The notes under the pieces: model-generated
Told to the model about the DNA's origin: nothing
What the model saw: only the letters and a program-made list of their open reading frames with translations
Database searches by the model: none
Source of the DNA: CBDHDJ01 sp965261645
GTDB lineage: Bacteria > Pseudomonadota > Alphaproteobacteria > SHVV01
Length of the DNA: 64,000 nucleotides
Direction of reading: 5' to 3'
Assembly: GCA_965261645.1 (NCBI GenBank)
Contig: CBDHDJ010000004.1
Coordinates: forward strand, 248,001 to 312,000
Translations under genes and position numbers: made by a program
In this document: positions 58,872 to 64,000 of the stretch, one piece after another
How the letters are laid out: each line of letters opens with the position of its first letter
How positions within the stretch are numbered: position 1 is the stretch's first letter

Positions 58872-60315
58872 CAGCCCGCTGATTAAGTCGGCGCCGTCTG
58901 ATTCTCTGGTTCCCTGATTTGCAGGGGGATTTGCCGATGGCGATGGGACGGCAGAAGGATGGTCAGGGGGACCTGATGGTGAGCTGGTCGGAGATGCCGC
59001 GCTCTCCGGGTCATGTGTTTTATGACCGCTTGCAGTCGGTGCTGATCGAGGGCGGCTTCGACGCCTTTGCCGAGGCGAGCTGCCGGCCTTATTACGCGGC
59101 CCGGATGGGCGCGCCCTCGGTGCCGCCCGGGCGCTATTTCCGGATGCACCTGGTGGGCTACTTTGAGGGCATCGACAGCGAGCGCGGTCTGGAGTGGCGC
59201 TGCTCGGACTCGCTTTCGCTGCGGGCGTTCCTGCGACTGGGGAGCCGTGATCGGGTACCGGACCATTCCTGGCTGTCACGGAGCCGCACGCGCCTGCCCC
59301 ATGAAGTCCACGCGGCGGTCTTCGACTGGGTTCTGGTGCTGATCGCCGAGGCGGGGCTGATCAAGGGCGAGCGCATCGGCGTCGATGCCTCGACCATGGA
59401 GGCCAACGCGGCGCTGCGGAACATCGTGCGGCGCGACAACGGCGAAGGCTACCGGGAGATGCTGGAGCGCCTGGCCCGGGAAAGCGGGGTCGAGACACCC
59501 ACGGCCGAGGACCTGGCGCGTCTGGACCGGAAGCGCAAGGGCAAGAAGCTTTCCAACACGGATTGGGTTTCGAAGAGCGACCCCGAGGCCAAGATCGCCA
59601 AGATGAAGGACGGCACGACGCATCTGGCCTACAAGCCCGAGCACGCGGTGGATCTGGACACCGGCGCGGTGGTGGCGGCCGAGCTGCACCCGGCCGATGA
59701 GGGCGACACCACGACGCTTTCCAAGACCCTGGCGAAGGCCGAGGCAAACCTCGAGGCGGTGGATGCGGCACCGACGTCGGAGGACCCGGCCGAATGCGTC
59801 GCCGACAAAGGTTATCACTCACGGGCAGTCTTGAGGGCTCTGAACGACAGTCCCTGGAAGACCCGGATCGCGGCGCCCAAGCAGACCGGCTTTTCGCGCT
59901 GGCACGGTGATGAGGCGGCGCGGCGCGCGGTCACCAATAACCGTGCGCGGCTCAAGTCCGGGGTCGCCCGCGAGGCCTTCAAGCTGCGCGCCGAGATCGT
60001 CGAGCGCTGCTTTGCCCACAACCTCGATCGTGGCGGCATGCGACGAACCTGGCTGCGCGGGCGAGAGAATGTGCACAAGCGATACCTGCTCCACGTCGCC
60101 GGCCACAATCTATCGTTACTGATGCGCCAGCTCATCGGCGCCGGCACCCCGCGGGAGGCCGTGGCGGGCGGATATGGCGGTATTTTCGTTCTGCTCACGC
60201 CCACCGGGGCCATGCTGGTGGCACGGGGGGGCTCGCAAAGCGGCCAGACGGCTTTCGCCGCCGCATTCCTCATCTGGGAGTGAGAGCCGGAAAAAGCCAC
60301 TTAATCAACGGGCTG
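58872..60315 (+). mobile_element. IS1182-family element, copy 2
   Basis: 1,444 bp, the same length as copy 1. The left end is CAGCCCGCTGATTAAGT (one base different from copy 1) and the right end its inverse with GTTGATT. CTAG is duplicated at 58868-58871 and 60316-60319. It lies inside the HCCA isomerase-like gene next to the IS630 element. Confidence 0.93.
58937..60283 (+). CDS. IS1182-family transposase, copy 2
   Basis: 448 residues, identical to copy 1 except for YYAARMG and DPEAKIA. The ATG at 58937 follows AGGGGG; a TTG 18 bases upstream is in frame. All three catalytic regions are intact. Near identity with copy 1 implies recent movement of this element in the genome. Confidence 0.94.
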   Translation: MAMGRQKDGQGDLMVSWSEMPRSPGHVFYDRLQSVLIEGGFDAFAEASCRPYYAARMGAPSVPPGRYFRMHLVGYFEGIDSERGLEWRCSDSLSLRAFLRLGSRDRVPDHSWLSRSRTRLPHEVHAAVFDWVLVLIAEAGLIKGERIGVDASTMEANAALRNIVRRDNGEGYREMLERLARESGVETPTAEDLARLDRKRKGKKLSNTDWVSKSDPEAKIAKMKDGTTHLAYKPEHAVDLDTGAVVAAELHPADEGDTTTLSKTLAKAEANLEAVDAAPTSEDPAECVADKGYHSRAVLRALNDSPWKTRIAAPKQTGFSRWHGDEAARRAVTNNRARLKSGVAREAFKLRAEIVERCFAHNLDRGGMRRTWLRGRENVHKRYLLHVAGHNLSLLMRQLIGAGTPREAVAGGYGGIFVLLTPTGAMLVARGGSQSGQTAFAAAFLIWE

Positions 60316-60715
60316 CTAGGCCCCTCAACTGCGCCGGCGTGGAGATATCCCTTCCCTCCCCGTAATACTGGTTCGCGACCGCTTGGGCGAACGTCTTGGC
60401 GAGCGGGGGATCGCGGGAATCCACGTGGTAGAACGCTGAGCGCGCCAGCGTGGCATGGGGCGGGAACACCTCCGGCATCGTGAAAGGGATGCCGAGTTGC
60501 TGAGCACAGCGATTCGAATCGTGTTCGATGTACTGCAGTTTGGCCTTGGGGATTGCGGCCACGTCTTGGCCGATCGCCTCCCACACCTCGAGTAGACGGA
60601 TCGGCCGCCAGAGCACTTGGCGCCCATGTTTGGCCACCACCTCTTCGATACGGTGGCTCGCGAGGTAGCTATAGGGTGAAGCGAACTCGAAATAGAATGT
60701 GACCGGTTCTGGCAC
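60316..60715 (-). pseudogene. 2-hydroxychromene-2-carboxylate isomerase-like protein, N-terminal fragment
   Basis: From a GTG at 60715 the protein reads VPEPVTFYFEFASPYSYLAS, then VLWRPIRLLEVWEAIGQDVA, HATLARSAFYHVDSRDPPLA and ISTPAQLRGLA, the thioredoxin-fold start of the HCCA isomerase/GST-kappa family (Ser of FASPYSYLAS is the usual active-site residue). The frame is cut by IS1182 copy 2 and continues at 57814. It lies downstream of metX-metW and was probably the third gene of that operon. Confidence 0.85.
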
Positions 60716-60772
60716 TTTTCCCCTTCGATCCTCCCGACCGCGCCTGTGTGGCCGCGCGTGAGGGCCGGCCAC

Positions 60773-61408
60773 TCACTCCCTGGCGAGCCGGAACACGCCT
60801 TGCTCGGCGAACAGATTGGTGAGCGCCCCGCCCGCCTGGAAGTGACCCGGGCGTCCTTCGTGGTTGACGAAGACCTGGCGCTCGACGTTGATGTCCATGC
60901 TCCGGCACAGCGTCAGGAAATCGCGGATCGTGCAGGGGTGGATATTGGGGTTCTCGTACCACGGCCGCTGGACGGTGTCGGCATGGGGCATCCGGCCTGT
61001 CGAGATGAGCCGCCAGCGAACCCGCCAGTAACCGAAGTTGGCGAACGAGACGATGGCGCGGCGCCCGATGCGCACCAGCTCCTCGAGCACCAGGCGGGGA
61101 TTGTGCGTGGACTGCAGGGTGCGGCTTAAGACCACGTAATCGAAGGCCTGGGGCGGGTAGTCGCGCAAATCGCGGTCGGCATCGGCCTGGATCGCCGAAA
61201 GGCCGTGACTCACGCATTCCTTCACCGCGGCCTGGCTCAGGTCCATGCCGCGGCCGTCGACATCCTTGGTGCGGACGAGGTGGTGCAGGAGCGTGCCGTC
61301 GCCGCAGCCGATGTCGAGCACCCGTGCGCCCGGCTCGATCATCTCGGCGATGAGCATGAGATCGACCCGCATGTCGCGGGGCCGGGTCTTGACGGCGGAT
61401 GCGTTCAC
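60773..61408 (-). CDS. metW: MetW, partner of homoserine O-acetyltransferase
   Basis: A 211-residue methyltransferase-fold protein. DLMLIAEMIEPGARVLDIGC and GDGTLLHHLVRTKDVDGRGM form the SAM-like site, and QRPWYENPNIHPCTIRDFLT with the SFANFGYWRVRW block is diagnostic of MetW. MetW works with MetX in the first committed step of methionine synthesis. Its start overlaps the metX stop (ATGA), so the two are translationally coupled. Confidence 0.94.
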   Translation of the reverse strand: MNASAVKTRPRDMRVDLMLIAEMIEPGARVLDIGCGDGTLLHHLVRTKDVDGRGMDLSQAAVKECVSHGLSAIQADADRDLRDYPPQAFDYVVLSRTLQSTHNPRLVLEELVRIGRRAIVSFANFGYWRVRWRLISTGRMPHADTVQRPWYENPNIHPCTIRDFLTLCRSMDINVERQVFVNHEGRPGHFQAGGALTNLFAEQGVFRLARE

Positions 61409-62580
61409 GGGTGGCGGAGGCCGCGGTGTTCGGCCGCGCCGTCGAGAAAGCCCTTCAGCGTGGCGTGGAACTCCGGCTCGTCCAGCAGAAAGGTGTCGTG
61501 GCCCGTGTCGGTTTCGATCTCGACGAAGCTCACGTTGGCCGCCACGGCGTTGAGCGCGTGCACGATCTCGAGCGTCTCGGCGGTCGGGAACAGCCAGTCG
61601 CTGGTGAAGGAAAACAGGCAGAAGCGCGCCGTGGCGCCCTGGAAGACCTCGGCCAGACGGCCGCCATGCTCGGCGGCGAGGTCGAAATAATCCATCGCGC
61701 GGGTGATGTAGAGGTACGAGTTGGCGTCGAACCGGTCGACGAAGCTGATGCCCTGGTGGCGAAGATAGCTCTCGACCTGAAAATCGGCGTCGAAGCCATA
61801 GGTGATCGACGAGCGATCCTGAAGCTTGCGGCCAAATTTGCGCCTGAGCGCCACCTCCGACAGATAGGTGATATGGGCCGCCATGCGTGCCACCGCGAGG
61901 CCCTTGCCGGGGAACGTCCCGCGCGCCAGATAGTCGCCGCCCTGCCAGTCCGTGTCGGCCAGGATGGCCTGGCGGCCGACCTCGTGAAACGCGATGTTCT
62001 GTGCCGAGTGGCGCGCCGAGGCTGCAATCGGAACGGCGCTATATACCCGCTCGGGATAGCTCGCCGCCCACTGCAGCACCTGCATGCCGCCCATCGAACC
62101 GCCGGTCACACAGAACACCTCCTCGATGCCGAGCCGGTCGAGCAGCATGGCCTGGGCGCGCACCATGTCGGCGACGGTGATGACGGGAAAATCGAGGCCC
62201 CACAGCTTGCCGTTCGCCGGGTTGATGTCGGCCGGGCCCGCCGTGCCCATGCAGCCGCCGAGCACATTGGCGCAGATCACGAAGTAGCGCTCGGTGTCGA
62301 TCGTGCGGCCAGGTCCCACCGCGAGGTGCCACCAGCCGGGTTTCCCAGTGACCGGGTGGGTGCTCGCGACGTATTGATCGCCGGTGAGCGCGTGGCAGAC
62401 GAGCACCACGTTCGATCTGTCGGCGTTCAGCTCGCCGTAAGTCTGATAGGCCATGGTGAAGGGCCCGAGCTCGACGCCGCAATCGAGGCGGAGCGGCGCG
62501 TTGGCGCCAAGCTCAACGCTAGGTCCTTCCCGGCCGGGCCGCTTGGCGAGGGCGCCGGCTTGTGGTTGGGCATCTGTCAT
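61405..62580 (-). CDS. metX: Homoserine O-acetyltransferase
   Basis: 391 residues from the ATG at 62580 (MTDAQPQAGALAKRPGREGP). Alpha/beta-hydrolase fold with NVVLVCHALTGDQYVAST, nucleophile elbow FCVTGGSMGGMQVLQWAASY (Ser near 160) and the acid/base in FTSDWLFPTAET and ETDTGHDTFLLDEPEFH. It makes O-acyl-homoserine for methionine synthesis. Whether it uses acetyl- or succinyl-CoA cannot be fixed from sequence by eye. It is divergent from hisC. Confidence 0.95.
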   Translation of the reverse strand: MTDAQPQAGALAKRPGREGPSVELGANAPLRLDCGVELGPFTMAYQTYGELNADRSNVVLVCHALTGDQYVASTHPVTGKPGWWHLAVGPGRTIDTERYFVICANVLGGCMGTAGPADINPANGKLWGLDFPVITVADMVRAQAMLLDRLGIEEVFCVTGGSMGGMQVLQWAASYPERVYSAVPIAASARHSAQNIAFHEVGRQAILADTDWQGGDYLARGTFPGKGLAVARMAAHITYLSEVALRRKFGRKLQDRSSITYGFDADFQVESYLRHQGISFVDRFDANSYLYITRAMDYFDLAAEHGGRLAEVFQGATARFCLFSFTSDWLFPTAETLEIVHALNAVAANVSFVEIETDTGHDTFLLDEPEFHATLKGFLDGAAEHRGLRHP

Positions 62581-62622
62581 CGGTGAATGGGCTTGATCTC
62601 GGACCGCGGCCCCCAACGGCAC

Positions 62623-62655
62623 GTTATAACTTGGCTCTAAGCCCTTTATTGTCAA
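62623..62655 (-). promoter_or_regulatory. Candidate promoter/operator of metX
   Basis: On the minus strand TTGACA (62655-62650) precedes TATAAC (62628-62623) by 21 bases, longer than ideal. The palindrome GGCTCTAAGCC-like (62633-62643, GGCT-N3-AGCC) sits between them, as an operator would. No SAM riboswitch was recognised in the leader. Confidence 0.35.
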
Positions 62656-62753
62656 CGTTTACTTTGATTTTGGCCCTGCTGCAGTCTATCACTATCGCTC
62701 TTTCGTACCAGGGCAATGGCGGGCGTGGACCCGCATAGCAGCGGCAGGTGGTG

Positions 62754-63836
62754 ATGAGCGATCTCGTGCCTGGTCAGGGCATCCTCGGCATCAGCCCCTA
62801 CGTAGGGGGCGAATCACGTATCGAGGGCGCGGGCCGGATCATCAAGCTCTCGTCGAACGAATCGGCGTTGGGGCCGAGCCCGCACGTCAAGGCCGCCTAC
62901 AAAGCAGAGGCCGAGACGCTGCACCGCTACCCCGACGGCGGCATGGAGGCCCTGCGCGCCGCTCTCGGGTGCCTTCACGGACTGGATCCCGACCGCATCG
63001 TCTGCGGCAGCGGCTCGGACGAGCTGTTCAGCCTGTTGGCGCGCGCCTACGCCGGATCCGGCGAGGAGGTCCTCTATAGCCGCCACGGCTTCCTCATGTA
63101 CAAGATCGTCGCCCAGGCGGTGGGCGCGACTCCGATCGATGCGCCGGAGACGCAGTGCACCGCCGATGTCGATGCGCTGCTCGCCGCAGCGAGCCCAGCG
63201 ACGCGCATCCTGTTTCTCGCCAATCCCAATAACCCGACGGGCACCTACTTGCCGGCGGCTGAGCTGCGCCGGCTGCGCGAGGGCCTGCCCGGCAAGGTGC
63301 TCCTCGTGATCGACAGCGCCTATGCGGAGTATGTGGACGAGCGCGACTACACGCCCGGCTCCGATCTCGTCGAGGCTTACGACAATGTCGTGATGACGCG
63401 GACCTTCTCCAAGATCTATGCGCTGCCCGCGCTGCGGCTGGGCTGGGCCTACTGTCCCGCCGCCATTGCCGACGTGCTCAACCGGGTGCGCATGCCGTTC
63501 AACGTCGGCGGCCCCGCACAGGCCGCCGGGATCGCGGCGCTTGCCGATGTCGAGCGTCTCGCCGCGGCCAAGGCCTTGAACGACGAGTGGCGCCCCTGGC
63601 TCGCCCGCGAGCTGGCCGGGCTCGGCCTCGAGGTGGTGCCGAGCGTGGCGAACTTCGTGCTGGCGCATTTCGAGAACGAGCATCGCGCCCGCACTGTGGC
63701 GAACGAACTCAAGGCGCGCGGCATCCTCGTGCGCCGGGTCAAACCGTACGGGCTTCCCGAAGCGCTCCGCATCACCGTCGGGCTGGCAGAGGAAAACCGC
63801 GCCGTGATCGACGCGCTCGCCGAGATCTTGGGGTGA
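62754..63836 (+). CDS. hisC: Histidinol-phosphate aminotransferase
   Basis: 360 residues from the ATG at 62754 (two GTG codons directly upstream are less likely). PLP-aminotransferase motifs: KLSSNESALGPSPHVKAAY, VCGSGSDELFSLLARAYAG, LFLANPNNPTGTYLPAAELR, DSAYAEYVDERDY and the PLP Lys in TRTFSKIYALPALRLGWAY. Beside tyrC such HisC proteins often also act on prephenate or phenylpyruvate in aromatic amino-acid synthesis. The tyrC start lies three bases after its stop. Confidence 0.94.
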   Translation: MSDLVPGQGILGISPYVGGESRIEGAGRIIKLSSNESALGPSPHVKAAYKAEAETLHRYPDGGMEALRAALGCLHGLDPDRIVCGSGSDELFSLLARAYAGSGEEVLYSRHGFLMYKIVAQAVGATPIDAPETQCTADVDALLAAASPATRILFLANPNNPTGTYLPAAELRRLREGLPGKVLLVIDSAYAEYVDERDYTPGSDLVEAYDNVVMTRTFSKIYALPALRLGWAYCPAAIADVLNRVRMPFNVGGPAQAAGIAALADVERLAAAKALNDEWRPWLARELAGLGLEVVPSVANFVLAHFENEHRARTVANELKARGILVRRVKPYGLPEALRITVGLAEENRAVIDALAEILG

Positions 63837-63839
63837 GCC

Positions 63840-64000
63840 ATGGCAGCCCCCCTCTTCGAGCGCATCGCCTTGATCGGTGTCGGTCTGATCGGCTCATCGG
63901 TGGCGCGCGTGGCCTTGCGCGATGGCCTGGCCGGGCACATCGCCGCGTGCGCCCGGTCCGACGCGACGCTCAAGAAGATCGAGGAGCTCGGCATCGCGCA
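63840..64000 (+). CDS. tyrC: Prephenate/arogenate dehydrogenase, N-terminal part
   Basis: The gene runs off the right edge. The visible 53 residues (MAAPLFERIALIGVGLIGSS, then VARVALRDGLAGHIAACARS) are the NAD(P)-binding start of TyrA/TyrC dehydrogenases, with the GxGLIG motif. It follows hisC so closely that both must be co-transcribed. The name tyrC rather than tyrA reflects the usual alphaproteobacterial gene order and cannot be tested here. Confidence 0.85.
   Translation, partial: MAAPLFERIALIGVGLIGSSVARVALRDGLAGHIAACARSDATLKKIEELGIA

Noticed and set aside
62581..62753. A SAM-type riboswitch in the metX leader
   Set aside because: I looked for the paired elements and conserved cores of SAM riboswitches and could not find a convincing set, only a promoter-like and palindromic sequence.

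Overview
The window is GC-rich DNA of an alphaproteobacterium, most likely a Rhodospirillales-type lineage. The basis is gene content and order: fdxA-carD-pseudophosphoesterase-rpoH, metX-metW divergent from hisC-tyrC, queF divergent from yhhQ, DUF4170, DUF4389 and a methylmalonyl-CoA mutase with its MeaB chaperone. The taxon is inferred, not measured. About a third of the window is mobile DNA, much of it nested, and at least eight host or element genes are broken. This looks like a genome going through insertion-sequence expansion.

Layout. 1-2765: queuosine genes, rpmB, meaB and a small Lys/Ala-rich protein. 2845-15785: one DNA alkylation repair gene (AlkD-like) cut into three pieces. The first interruption (2939-12324) is a Russian doll: an IS110/IS1111 element holds a large-serine-recombinase transposon, which holds an IS66-type unit with a coupled DruA (DUF4338) gene, whose transposase gene is split by a group II intron. 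The second interruption (12705-15461) is an IS1380-type element that carries a TPR protein. 15758-26665: mostly intact core genes (DUF4389, mutase, SUV3-like helicase, S4 protein, TerB, ferredoxin, CarD, degenerate metallophosphoesterase, RpoH, Rieske oxygenase). 26739-29618: cytochrome c and a mercury-uptake locus (merR with a frameshift, merT, merP, merF and companions) without merA or merB here. 29674-33324: TetR-like regulator, M48 lipoprotein protease, nuclease, PagL-like protein, tRNA-Arg(CCT).

33325-46501 is a second disturbed zone: an IS3 element beside a truncated alpha/beta hydrolase, a truncated amidohydrolase split by a 178-bp MITE, then a catabolic-looking cluster (gamma-glutamyltransferase, two paralogous amidohydrolases around an alpha/beta hydrolase, an orphan molybdenum hydroxylase large subunit, a truncated double RidA protein). 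The zone ends in another IS3 element whose two flanks are different truncated genes. 46502-54497: remnant of an RsbT/SpoIIE-type switch, class II aldolase, RlmI-like methyltransferase, DUF4170, a second gamma-glutamyltransferase, a ketopantoate reductase-like gene overlapping an acyl-CoA synthetase. 54617-60715: two nearly identical IS1182 copies in inverted orientation plus an IS630 element, which break one gene of unknown function and one 2-hydroxychromene-2-carboxylate isomerase-like gene. 60773-64000: metW, metX, hisC and the start of tyrC.

The strongest discovery is the nested insertion at 2845-15785. The edges of every layer can be read from target duplications, a shared GT core, or restored reading frames. 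No CRISPR array, complete defence system or phage structural genes were seen.
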